Assembly (NCBI GenBank): GCA_001797315.1
Contig: MGPC01000011.1
Coordinates: forward strand, 41,795-105,794
Length of the DNA: 64,000 nt
DNA from: Curvibacter sp. GWA2_64_110
Lineage (GTDB): Bacteria > Pseudomonadota > Gammaproteobacteria > Burkholderiales > Burkholderiaceae_C
Direction of reading: 5' to 3'
Shown: positions 56,034 to 63,448 of the stretch, piece after piece
How positions within the stretch are numbered: the first letter of the stretch is position 1
How the letters are laid out: each line of letters starts with the position of its first letter
Position numbers and translations under genes: made by a program
Notes under the pieces: model-generated
What the model saw: the letters and a program-made list of their open reading frames with translations, nothing else
Told to the model about the DNA's origin: nothing
Database searches by the model: none

Positions 56034-56058
56034 GCGCCACCAAGCTTCTGGGGGGCTT

Positions 56059-56730
56059 ATGCGCGACGACTCCGCTCACTCTGCCGGCCACGACGCCTCG
56101 CGCGCCATGTACCGCTGGCGTGCCTATTCCTACGACCTGCAGCTGGCACCCTACGAGTTCCTCCGCCGCCATGCGGTCGAGCGGTTGCAGTTGTTACCCG
56201 GCCAGTGTGTGCTCGACCTCGGCTGCGGCACCGGCATGAGCCTGGAACTGCTGCGCCAGGCCGTGGGCGCGCAAGGCCGCGTCATTGCTGTCGACCAATG
56301 CCCCGAGATGATTGCGCTGGCACACAGCCGTGTCAGCCTGGCGGGCTGGACCAATGTGGAACTCATCTGCGCCGCGGTGGAAGACGCCCCCTTGCCGGAA
56401 GCGGCCGACGCCGCCTTCTTCCACCTCACGCACGACATCCTGCAAAGCCCGCAGGCAGTGGACCATGTGCTGCGCCACCTCAAGCCTGGCGCACGGCTGG
56501 TCGCCACCGGCCTGAAGTGGACCGCGCCCTGGCTGGTACCGTGGAACGCGCTGGTCGGTCTTTTCGCCGCGCAGTCGATCAGCAATTTCGACCGCCTGGC
56601 CGTGCCCTGGCAGCCCTTGCTTGACCACGGCGCCGCGCTGCAGGTGGAGACCGTGCTCATGGGCACGCTGTATGTGGCCAGCGGCACGGCACCGCCAGCC
56701 CACCGGCGCCAGGGCCATCGGACACATTGA
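56059..56730 (+). CDS. Class I SAM-dependent methyltransferase
   Basis: Methyltransferase of 223 aa of the UbiE/Methyltransf_11 type. SAM motif I VLDLGCGTGMSLELL, acidic motif II VIAVDQCPEMI and motif III around FFHLTHDILQSPQAVDHVL are visible. N-terminal half begins with a polar 15-residue lead (MRDDSAHSAGHDASRAM). A membrane-like segment ALVGLFAAQSI occurs near the C-terminus. 25 bp after the patatin gene. The substrate is unknown. Confidence 0.88.
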   Translation: MRDDSAHSAGHDASRAMYRWRAYSYDLQLAPYEFLRRHAVERLQLLPGQCVLDLGCGTGMSLELLRQAVGAQGRVIAVDQCPEMIALAHSRVSLAGWTNVELICAAVEDAPLPEAADAAFFHLTHDILQSPQAVDHVLRHLKPGARLVATGLKWTAPWLVPWNALVGLFAAQSISNFDRLAVPWQPLLDHGAALQVETVLMGTLYVASGTAPPAHRRQGHRTH

Positions 56731-56788
56731 TATCCTTGCCATCCGAAGATCAACTTGGCCGGGCCCGCCCGCCAACCCAGGAGTTTCC

Positions 56789-57151
56789 ATGCCCTACATG
56801 CTGTTGATGATGGAGCCGCCGGACCAGCGGCGCACGCGCACCGAGGCCGAAGGCCGCGAGGTGTATGCGCGCATGCAGCGTTTTGCCGAAGAGCTGCAAG
56901 CACGCGGCCAGTTGCTGGCGGTCGAATCGCTCAACTCACAGGCCAACGCCGTGCGCGTGCAGGTGCGCGGCGGACAGGCCCAGGTGCTCGACGGCCCTTT
57001 CGCCGAAGCCAAGGAAATGGTGGGCGGCTTCTTCCTGGTCGACTGCCAGACCCGGGCCGAGGCGGTGGCCATCGCCCAGCAATGTCCGGCGGCTGAATGG
57101 TGCACCGTCGAAGTGCGCGGCGTCGGGCCGTGTTACGAAGACGCCGTTTGA
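56789..57151 (+). CDS. YciI/DGPF-domain protein
   Basis: Small soluble protein, 120 aa, of the YciI-related (DGPF) family: MPYMLLMMEPPDQRR, the DGPF motif VLDGPFAEAKEMVGGFFLVD and a C-terminal GVGPCYEDAV. Fold is ferredoxin-like; function unsettled. The ATG at 56789 has AGGAG upstream. In ECF42-type operons such proteins sit next to the sigma factor; another one at 57.3 kb follows with a separate promoter between them. Confidence 0.9.
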   Translation: MPYMLLMMEPPDQRRTRTEAEGREVYARMQRFAEELQARGQLLAVESLNSQANAVRVQVRGGQAQVLDGPFAEAKEMVGGFFLVDCQTRAEAVAIAQQCPAAEWCTVEVRGVGPCYEDAV

Positions 57152-57192
57152 GGTGTGGTGTCGGATCTAGGGTTTTCGCCTAGACAAAATAT

Positions 57193-57219
57193 TGTCGATT
57201 TCGCGCCGCCTCGTTCGTC
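57193..57219 (+). promoter_or_regulatory. Probable ECF42-dependent promoter
   Basis: TGTCGA (57193-57198), 17 bp, CGTC (57216-57219). This fits the ECF42 signature reported for Streptomyces (TGTCGA at -35 and CGA/TC at -10). It lies about 50 bp before the DGPF gene that begins the ECF42 operon. Confidence 0.65.
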
Positions 57220-57271
57220 GTGGGAATACAAGCCAGCGTTTGGCTGTTCAACCCCATGAAGGAGTGCTGAT

Positions 57272-57655
57272 ATGCGCTACATGATCATTGTCAAAGCCAC
57301 GCCCCAGTCTGAAGCTGGCGTCTTCCCGCCCAATATGGCCGAACTCATGGCCGTGATGGGCACCTTCCACGAAGAGCTGGCCCGCGCCGGCGTGCTGCTC
57401 GACGCCTCGGGCCTCAAGCCCAGCTCACAGGGCTGGCGCATCCGCTACGACGGCAAGGAGCGCAAGGTCATCGACGGTCCCTTCACCGAGAGCAAGGAAC
57501 TGATCGCCGGCTACACCCTGATCCAGGTGCGCTCGCGCGACGAGGCGCTGGAGTGGACGCGCCGCTTCCCCAACCCGGTGGGCGAGGGCATGGCCGCCGA
57601 GATCGAAGTGCGCCGCCTCTACGAAGAGGAAGACTTTGCCGGCATCGGCCAGTGA
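57272..57655 (+). CDS. DGPF/YciI-family protein (first gene of ECF42 operon)
   Basis: Protein of 127 aa: MRYMIIVKATPQSEAGVFPP, then KVIDGPFTESKELIAGYTLI (DGPF motif), ending VRRLYEEEDF. DGPF proteins are the constant neighbours of ECF42 sigma factors and are among their targets. Start at an ATG with AAGGAG. It is the first of a run of six closely spaced genes ending with a VOC gene at 61.0 kb. Confidence 0.93.
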   Translation: MRYMIIVKATPQSEAGVFPPNMAELMAVMGTFHEELARAGVLLDASGLKPSSQGWRIRYDGKERKVIDGPFTESKELIAGYTLIQVRSRDEALEWTRRFPNPVGEGMAAEIEVRRLYEEEDFAGIGQ

Positions 57656-57667
57656 AGGAGAAGCACC

Positions 57668-58195
57668 ATGGTCAAGAGCATCCTGATCATCGCCGTGCTG
57701 GCCCTGGCCGGCCTGCTGCTGTTTGCCGCCACGCGGCCCGACACCTTCAGCCTGCAGCGCAGCATCGTCATCCAGGCGCCGCCGGACAAGATCCATGCGC
57801 TCATCAACGAGCTGCGCCAGTTCAACACCTGGAACCCCTACGACAAGAAAGACCCGGCCATGCAGGGCAGCTACCGCGGCCCGGCCGCCGGCCCGGGCGC
57901 ACGCTACGCGTTCAAGGGCAGCAAGGAGGTGGGCGAGGGCAGCCTGGAGATCACCGCCAGCACCCCCGGCCAGGTGACGATGCGGCTCGACATGAGCGCG
58001 CCCATGCAGGCCAGCAACACCATTGATTTCACCCTGGTGCCGCGCGGTCAAACTACCGAAGTCACCTGGGCCATGCAGGGCGCCTGCCCCTTTGTGGCCA
58101 AGCTGATGGGCGTTTTCATCAACATGGACGCCATGATCGGGCGCGACTTCGAAGCCGGCCTGGCCAGCCTCAAGACGATTGCCGAGAAAACCTGA
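57668..58195 (+). CDS. SRPBCC family protein with membrane anchor
   Basis: Protein of 175 aa. A single N-terminal hydrophobic segment (ILIIAVLALAGLLLFA) precedes an SRPBCC (polyketide-cyclase-like) ligand-binding domain with IVIQAPPDKIHALINELRQF, WNPYDKKDP and the C-terminal helix MIGRDFEAGLASLKTIAE. The cavity fold binds hydrophobic ligands; none is known here. 12 bp after the DGPF gene. Confidence 0.88.
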   Translation: MVKSILIIAVLALAGLLLFAATRPDTFSLQRSIVIQAPPDKIHALINELRQFNTWNPYDKKDPAMQGSYRGPAAGPGARYAFKGSKEVGEGSLEITASTPGQVTMRLDMSAPMQASNTIDFTLVPRGQTTEVTWAMQGACPFVAKLMGVFINMDAMIGRDFEAGLASLKTIAEKT

Positions 58196-58211
58196 TGTTC
58201 GGGAGTACACC

Positions 58212-58694
58212 ATGAGCACATCACCCACAGAAACCGCGGCGGCGCTGGCCGCGCGAGAGATTGTCAGCACCCGCCATTACGCGCAGCCGCGCGAGCAGCT
58301 CTGGGCCGCCTTTGCCGATGCGCAGCGCCTGGCGCGCTGGTGGGGGCCGGCGGGGTTCCGCAACACCTTCGAGCTGTGCGAGTTCCGCCCCGGTGGCCAC
58401 TGGCGCTTCACCATGCACGGCCCCGACGGCCAGGACTACCCCAACCGCAGCGTGTTCCACACCGTCGAGGCGCCCGCGCGCCTCGTGCTGGAGCACGAGA
58501 ACGCCCCGCACTTTCACCTGCACATCACGCTGAGCGACGAGGCCGGCGGCACCCGGCTGGGTTGGCGCATGTGTTTTGACGATGCCGCCACGCGCGAGGC
58601 GGTGGCGCGCTACGCCGTGCCGGCCAATGAACAGAATTTCGACCGCCTGCAGGCAGAACTCACCCGTCACACCAACCAGGGAGCAACCATATGA
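58212..58694 (+). CDS. SRPBCC/AHSA1 domain protein
   Basis: Protein of 160 aa with the AHSA1-type order IVSTRHYAQPREQLWAAFAD, then LARWWGPAGFRNTFELCEFR, FRPGGHWRFTMHGPDG and SVFHTVEAPARLVLEHE. This activator-of-Hsp90-like SRPBCC subfamily is regularly linked to ECF sigma factors. ATG at 58212; ATGA overlap with the next gene, so tightly coupled. Confidence 0.92.
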   Translation: MSTSPTETAAALAAREIVSTRHYAQPREQLWAAFADAQRLARWWGPAGFRNTFELCEFRPGGHWRFTMHGPDGQDYPNRSVFHTVEAPARLVLEHENAPHFHLHITLSDEAGGTRLGWRMCFDDAATREAVARYAVPANEQNFDRLQAELTRHTNQGATI

Positions 58695-59110
58695 ACCAGC
58701 AAATCTACGTCAACCTGCCCGTGCGCGACCTGGAACGCTCCAGAGCGTTCTTCAGCGCCCTGGGCTACAGCTTCAACCCGCAGTTCAGCAACGAGCAGGG
58801 CGCCTGCATGGTGATCAGCGACGACATCTACGTCATGCTGCTGACCGAGCCTTTCTGCCAGACCTTCACCGGCAAGCCCCTGGCCGACGCCCGCAAGACG
58901 ACCGAGGTGCTGATCTGCCTGTCGTGTGCCAGCCGCGCCGAGGTCGACCAGCAGGTGGCCAAGGCCCGTGCGGCTGGCGGCACGGTGCCGCGTGCGTCGC
59001 AGGACCACGGTTTCATGTACCAGCACGGCTTCGAAGACCTGGACGGCCACATCTGGGAGGTGGCCTACATGGACATGGCGGCCTGCCCGGCCACGTCGGC
59101 GCAAGCCTGA
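58691..59110 (+). CDS. VOC/glyoxalase-family protein
   Basis: Protein of 139 aa with one vicinal-oxygen-chelate domain: IYVNLPVRDLERSRAFFSAL at the start and DLDGHIWEVAYMDMAAC at the end with the acidic metal ligand. A C-terminal extension is short. VOC proteins include dioxygenases and resistance proteins; this one is the RdoA/YaeR-like kind with unknown substrate. Overlaps the upstream SRPBCC gene. Confidence 0.9.
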   Translation: MNQQIYVNLPVRDLERSRAFFSALGYSFNPQFSNEQGACMVISDDIYVMLLTEPFCQTFTGKPLADARKTTEVLICLSCASRAEVDQQVAKARAAGGTVPRASQDHGFMYQHGFEDLDGHIWEVAYMDMAACPATSAQA

Positions 59111-59123
59111 GCCCGATCGACTG

Positions 59124-60416
59124 ATGCACTCCGCCACCCACCAGGCCATTGCCGCCGTCTGGCGCATCGAGTCCGCGCGCATCGTGGCGGCCGTGGCGCG
59201 CCTGCTGCGCGACATCGGCCAGGCCGAGGAGGTGGCGCAGGATGCGCTGGTGGCGGCGCTGGAGCATTGGCCCACCGCGGGCGTGCCCGACAAGCCCGGG
59301 GCCTGGCTCATGGCCACCGCCAAGAACCGCGCGCTGGACCGCCTGCGCCGCGACAAGGTGCAGAGCAGCAAGTTCGAGCAGATCGGCCACGACCTGGAGG
59401 CGCAGCAGGCGCTGGTGGTGCCCGACTTCGTGGACGCGCTCGACGCGGCGCGCGCCGACGAGATCGGCGACGACCTGCTGCGCCTGATTTTCACCGCCTG
59501 CCACCCGGTGCTCAGCGCCGAGATGCGGGCGGCACTCACGCTCAAGCTGCTGGCGGGCCTGAGCACGCACGAGATTGCACGTGCCTTCCTGGTGACCGAG
59601 CCCACGCTGGCGCAGCGCATCGTGCGCGCCAAGCGCACCCTGCGCGAAGCACGTGTGCCCTTCGAGCTGCCGCGCGGTGCCGTGCTGGGTGAGCGGCTGG
59701 CCTCGGTGCTGGAGGTGCTGTACCTGGTCTTCAACGAAGGCTACACCGCCACCGCGGGCGAGGACTGGATGCGCCCGGCCCTGGTGGACGAGGCCTTGCG
59801 CCTGGGCCGCATGCTGGCCGAACTGGCCGCCGGCGAGCCCGAAGTGCACGGCCTGTTGGCACTGATGGAGCTGCAGGCCTCGCGCACCGCCGCCCGCACC
59901 GACGCCAGCGGCCGCCCCGTGCTGCTGCTGGCGCAAGACCGCACGCGCTGGGACCATCTGCTCATCCGCCGCGGGCTGGCGGCGCTGGCGCGGGCCGAAG
60001 ACTTGTGCGCGGCCCAGGGCCAGCCGCTCGGGGCCTATGCGCTGCAAGGCGCCATCGCCGCCTGCCACGCGCGCGCCGTCCAGGCCGCCGACACCGACTG
60101 GGTGCGTATTGCCTCGCTCTACGAGGCGCTGGCGCAGACCACGCCGTCGCCGGTGGTGGAACTTAACCGCGCCGTGGCCGTGGCCATGGCCTACGGGCCG
60201 GCCGCCGGCCTGGCCCTCATCGACGCGCTGCGCGAAGACCGTGCCCTGAAAAACTACCAGTGGCTGCCCAGCGTGCGGGGCGACCTGCTGGCCAAGCTGG
60301 GCCGGCTGGCGGAAGCACGCACGGAGTTCGAGCGCGCCGCCACGCTGACGCACAACCTGCGCGAGCGCGACCTGCTGCTGGAGCGGGCGCAAACCCTGGG
60401 CGAGACCGGGGCCTAA
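59124..60416 (+). CDS. ECF42-type sigma factor with C-terminal extension
   Basis: Extracytoplasmic-function sigma factor of 430 aa. Region 2 (LRDIGQAEEVAQDALVAALE; AWLMATAKNRALDRLRRDK) and region 4 (TLKLLAGLSTHEIARAFLVT, TLAQRIVRAKRTLREA) are in the first 180 residues. The rest, about 250 residues, is a helical TPR-like extension (DUF6596 type) typical of ECF42; these sigma factors have no anti-sigma gene and the extension is needed for activity. The ATG at 59124 lies 13 bp after the VOC stop. The operon starts with a DGPF gene as expected for this group. Confidence 0.93.
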   Translation: MHSATHQAIAAVWRIESARIVAAVARLLRDIGQAEEVAQDALVAALEHWPTAGVPDKPGAWLMATAKNRALDRLRRDKVQSSKFEQIGHDLEAQQALVVPDFVDALDAARADEIGDDLLRLIFTACHPVLSAEMRAALTLKLLAGLSTHEIARAFLVTEPTLAQRIVRAKRTLREARVPFELPRGAVLGERLASVLEVLYLVFNEGYTATAGEDWMRPALVDEALRLGRMLAELAAGEPEVHGLLALMELQASRTAARTDASGRPVLLLAQDRTRWDHLLIRRGLAALARAEDLCAAQGQPLGAYALQGAIAACHARAVQAADTDWVRIASLYEALAQTTPSPVVELNRAVAVAMAYGPAAGLALIDALREDRALKNYQWLPSVRGDLLAKLGRLAEARTEFERAATLTHNLRERDLLLERAQTLGETGA

Positions 60417-60471
60417 GCGTCTGCAGAGCGCCTGCAGCGTCAATTCATCTTCATCACGAAGGAGCATCACC

Positions 60472-60966
60472 ATGCTGAACCCGCTCAAGATCACCCCCTG
60501 CCTGTGGTTCGACCACCAGGCCGAAGAAGCCGCTGCGTTCTACACCGGCATCTTCCCCAATTCGCGCATCACCAGCGTGAGCCGTTTCCCCGACGCCGGG
60601 CAGGAAATCCACGGCAAGCCCGCCGGCTCGGTGATGACCGTGAGCTTCGAACTCGACGGCCAGCCCTTTGTCGCCTTGAACGGCGGCCCGGTCTTCCAGT
60701 TCAACGAGGCGCTCTCGCTGCAGATTGACTGCGCCGACCAGGCCGAGGTGGACCACTACTGGGACAAGCTGGGTGCCGGTGGCGACGAAAAGGCACAGCA
60801 GTGCGGCTGGCTGAAAGACCGGTTTGGCCTGTCGTGGCAGGTGGTGCCCACGGTGCTGCCCACGCTGATGCAACACCCGGACCCGGCGAAAACGCGCCGC
60901 GTCATGCAGGCCCTGCTGCAGATGAAGAAGCTGGACATCGAGGGCCTGAAGCAGGCCGCGGCGTGA
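60472..60966 (+). CDS. PhnB-like VOC family protein
   Basis: Protein of 164 aa: ITPCLWFDHQAEEAAAFYTG, SRFPDAGQEIHGKPAGSVM, then VAFELDG-like VSFELDGQPFVALNGGP, and GWLKDRFGLSWQVVPTVLP near the end. The 3-demethylubiquinone-methyltransferase-like name given to such proteins is misleading; it is a VOC fold without a SAM motif. Last gene of the ECF42 operon, 55 bp after the sigma factor. Confidence 0.93.
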   Translation: MLNPLKITPCLWFDHQAEEAAAFYTGIFPNSRITSVSRFPDAGQEIHGKPAGSVMTVSFELDGQPFVALNGGPVFQFNEALSLQIDCADQAEVDHYWDKLGAGGDEKAQQCGWLKDRFGLSWQVVPTVLPTLMQHPDPAKTRRVMQALLQMKKLDIEGLKQAAA

Positions 60967-61094
60967 GCGGGGAAGCTGTCAGGCAGCGACCGCTTGAAGT
61001 TCATGGTGTTTCAGGCCTCCAGCCCTTGATTCATATGCGCGACAAGCTATAAAATTTGTAGCGATTGCCGAACAGCCAGATCGAGGAGTAAACG

Positions 61095-61457
61095 ATGAAC
61101 TACCCGCTGTCTTCCCCGTGGTCGATACTGTTTCTGGGGCTGGCCTTGCCGCTGGCGGCCGAGGCCCGGTGCATCACCACCCGTTATGGGGAAACGCTGT
61201 GCGCGCCGGCCGAGAGCCGCTGCGTCAACGACCGTTATGGCGACCCCCACTGTTCCGGCAGCGGCGGCGATGCCGTGCTGGACCGCTACGGCACGGCGGT
61301 GTGCGGCGTCGGGCGTTGCGTGATGGAGCGCGATGGCAATGTGATGTGCTCGACCGAACCGCGCGGCAGTGCAGCGCTCGACCGCTATGCCAAAGCCGTC
61401 TGCACCGGTGGTTGCGAACCCGCACAGGCCAGCCGCTGCAAGCCGCTCACCAAGTAG
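61095..61457 (+). CDS. Secreted cysteine-repeat protein, unknown function
   Basis: Protein of 120 aa with a signal peptide (hydrophobic core to AAEARC). The mature part has ten Cys and a motif [D/T/E]R-[Y/D]-[G/A]-x3-C occurring five times (TRYGETLC, DRYGDPHC, DRYGTAVC, ERDGNVMC, DRYAKAVC), spaced 17-24 residues. Likely all cysteines are paired in disulfides in the periplasm. I do not recognise a family with a known function. It has a GAGGAG ribosome site and stands alone. Confidence 0.8.
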   Translation: MNYPLSSPWSILFLGLALPLAAEARCITTRYGETLCAPAESRCVNDRYGDPHCSGSGGDAVLDRYGTAVCGVGRCVMERDGNVMCSTEPRGSAALDRYAKAVCTGGCEPAQASRCKPLTK

Positions 61458-61586
61458 ACCAGGCGTTGCCTGCGTCGCGAATTGGCGCACCAGTTGGCCA
61501 CCCCGGTCCGGGTGGGGCAAGGAAGGTGCTGGCGGGGGCGTTTGCCATTTGAGGAATGGCTTGCTCCGGCCCCCCGCCTGCCACGC

Positions 61587-61838
61587 TTATTTCTTCATCC
61601 CATCCTTGCCCATGGCGTCCTTGGCCATGCTGTCCTTTTTCATGCTGTCTTTCGCCATGCTGTCCTTGGCCATGGTGTCTTTTTTCATGCTGTCCTTGCC
61701 CATGGCGTCCTTGGCCATGCTGTCTTTCGTCATGGCATCCTTGGCCATGCTGTCCTTCTTCATCGCATCTTGCGCAAAGGCGCCGCTGCCGGCCAGCAGC
61801 ATGGTGAGGGCCAAAAGGGTCGAGCTGATCGTTTTCAT
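61587..61838 (-). CDS. MXKDX pentapeptide-repeat protein
   Basis: Small secreted protein, 83 aa. A signal peptide ending GAFAQ is followed by eleven complete MxKDx units (MKKDS, MAKDA, MTKDS, MGKDG and others) and a final MKK. It belongs to the pentapeptide MXKDX repeat family. The repeats give a Met-rich, charged, probably disordered chain that could scavenge oxidants (Met to Met-sulfoxide) or bind metal; this is inference. The ATG at 61838 is preferred because GGAG precedes it. It lies downstream of the YedY-like gene, an enzyme class that reduces methionine sulfoxide. Confidence 0.9.
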   Translation of the reverse strand: MKTISSTLLALTMLLAGSGAFAQDAMKKDSMAKDAMTKDSMAKDAMGKDSMKKDTMAKDSMAKDSMKKDSMAKDAMGKDGMKK

Positions 61839-61908
61839 AGTGAACTCCATTGAAGTGATGATGAGATGGCGGTAATGCCGATTTTTCAGGGCGTCCGAGC
61901 TGTCATGC

Positions 61909-62694
61909 TCAGCTGCCTCCGAACCAGTTGTACCCCTGGTCTTCCCAGTAGCCCCCGGGGTAGGTATTCGTGACGAAAATTGCCTGAATGTGCTTTGGAT
62001 TTTTGTAGCCCAGCTTGGTGGGCATGCGCAATTTCATGGGGAAGCCGTACTTGGGCGGCAGGGGCTGGCCGTCGTAGGTCAGCGCCAGCACGGTTTGCGG
62101 ATGCAGTGCCGTGGGCATGTCGATGCTGGTGAAATAGTCGTCGGCACATTTGAAGCCCACGTACTTGGCGCTGAGATCGGCGCCCACCTGGCGCAGAAAG
62201 CTGCCAAATGACACGCCGCCCCACTTGCCGATGGCGCTCCAGCCTTCCACGCAAATATGGCGGGTGACCTGGTCGGTCTGTGGCATGGCGCGCAGCTCGG
62301 CGAGCGTCCATTTGCGCTTGTCGGCGACCAAGCCCGTCACTTCAAGGCGATAGCCGCTTTCCTCGACGGCCCGGATCTCGTCTTCGCCGTAATAGGCGTT
62401 GAAGGGAAACGGGCGCGTGATCATCGACTCGGGGTAGGTCGGTGCCAGCCGGTTGGGATCAAACAGCCAGCCTTGTACGTCGTCGTTCAAACGCGAGATC
62501 CTGGTCAGTGCCGTTTCAACGCTGGTTTCATCGATCAGCGAACAACCGGTGAGCATGGCAAGGCCGCCCAGCGTGAGCGAGCGGCGCAAGAAGTCGCGTC
62601 GCGCGGTCTGGCCGATGCGTTGCACGGCTTCTTTCAGGACGGCATCGCCGTCGATGCGCCAGGCGGATGTGGTGGATGCGGGTTGGGTTGTCAT
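61909..62694 (-). CDS. Molybdopterin-dependent oxidoreductase (YedY/MsrP-like), Tat-exported
   Basis: Sulfite-oxidase-fold molybdoenzyme, 261 aa. A twin-arginine motif with RRDFLRR (about residues 32-38), a hydrophobic stretch and a lipobox-like MLTGC point to Tat export with possible lipid attachment. The Mo-ligand Cys is in HICVEGWSAIGKWGG. The C-terminal YPGGYWEDQGYNWFGG is typical. The closest characterised relatives are MsrP, which repairs oxidised Met in the periplasm, but this is a shorter, divergent group. It is 12 bp after its cytochrome b gene. Confidence 0.92.
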   Translation of the reverse strand: MTTQPASTTSAWRIDGDAVLKEAVQRIGQTARRDFLRRSLTLGGLAMLTGCSLIDETSVETALTRISRLNDDVQGWLFDPNRLAPTYPESMITRPFPFNAYYGEDEIRAVEESGYRLEVTGLVADKRKWTLAELRAMPQTDQVTRHICVEGWSAIGKWGGVSFGSFLRQVGADLSAKYVGFKCADDYFTSIDMPTALHPQTVLALTYDGQPLPPKYGFPMKLRMPTKLGYKNPKHIQAIFVTNTYPGGYWEDQGYNWFGGS

Positions 62695-62706
62695 GGCGTA
62701 CCCTTC

Positions 62707-63303
62707 TTAGCGACCGCGGATCATGTGGAGCAGCGTGCGCGGCACCAGCGCCACCATCGCCAGGTGAACGGCCACGAACACGGCCAGTGCCGCCATGGCG
62801 AAGAAGTGGACCCGACGGGCGCCTTCATAACCGGCCATCAGTTCGCGCAGCAGCGGGAACTGCACGGATTTCCAGAGCACCAGGCCGGACAGCACCAGCA
62901 GGACAATGTCAAACATCACGAACAGATAAGCCAGCCGTTGCACCGCGTTGTAATGCTGCGGGTCGGCATGGGCCAGCCTGCCTTTGAGGGCCGCCAGCAG
63001 ATCGGCCAGCAAGGCGCGCGGGGATAAGGGAAAGAACCGCTGCCCCAGGCGCCCGGTGGCCAGATTGAAGGCCAGGTACAACAGCCCATTGCCTGCCAGG
63101 AGCCACATGGCGGCAAAGTGCCACTGAAGCGCCCCGCCCAGCCAGCCGCCCAGGGTGATGTCTTTGGGAAACGCGAAGCCGAGGAAGGCCGTGGCGTTGT
63201 AGATTCGCCAGCCGCTCATCATGAGAACCACAACCGCCAGGGCATTGAGCCAGTGCGTGACGCGCAACCAGGCGGGGTGGACGACCTCTGTTCGTGAACT
63301 CAT
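62707..63303 (-). CDS. Cytochrome b (cytochrome b561/b6-like) partner of the molybdoenzyme
   Basis: Integral membrane protein, 198 aa, four helices. His residues suited to heme ligation: LRVTHWLNAL, LQWHFAAMWL, RRVHFFAMAAL and VAVHLAMVAL. It should pass electrons from quinol to the molybdoenzyme of the next gene, as MsrQ does for MsrP, though it is the b561 type rather than MsrQ-like. The ATG at 63303 is used; the frame upstream holds only a TTG. An ECF-type promoter lies 54-79 bp upstream. Confidence 0.88.
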   Translation of the reverse strand: MSSRTEVVHPAWLRVTHWLNALAVVVLMMSGWRIYNATAFLGFAFPKDITLGGWLGGALQWHFAAMWLLAGNGLLYLAFNLATGRLGQRFFPLSPRALLADLLAALKGRLAHADPQHYNAVQRLAYLFVMFDIVLLVLSGLVLWKSVQFPLLRELMAGYEGARRVHFFAMAALAVFVAVHLAMVALVPRTLLHMIRGR

Positions 63304-63356
63304 CAAGAGACTCCATTGATTTCCAGGCGGACGGGATGCCGCTGCTTGATGGGTAG

Positions 63357-63382
63357 TTCGGCGGAACTTGGCCGCGGGTTAC
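63357..63382 (-). promoter_or_regulatory. ECF-type promoter (GTAACC-N16-CGAA) of the cytochrome b/molybdoenzyme operon
   Basis: On the - strand GTAACC (63377-63382) is followed by 16 bp and CGAA (63357-63360). Leader to the ATG about 47 bp. Same motif, same spacing in the divergent direction. Confidence 0.75.
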
Positions 63383-63422
63383 AGTTCCCAGAAAAATCCG
63401 GAGAAATATTTTTCGGCACGCT

Positions 63423-63448
63423 GTAACCTGAAGCCGCTATGGAACGAA
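63423..63448 (+). promoter_or_regulatory. ECF-type promoter (GTAACC-N16-CGAA) pointing at the sigma factor
   Basis: GTAACC (63423-63428), 16 bp, CGAA (63445-63448). It overlaps the apparent start codon of the sigma factor gene at 63439, so the transcript would begin inside the first codons. Confidence 0.65.

Noticed and set aside
61600..61790. CRISPR-like short tandem repeats
   Set aside because: They are in-frame 15-bp repeats coding for MxKDx units, not repeat-spacer structure.
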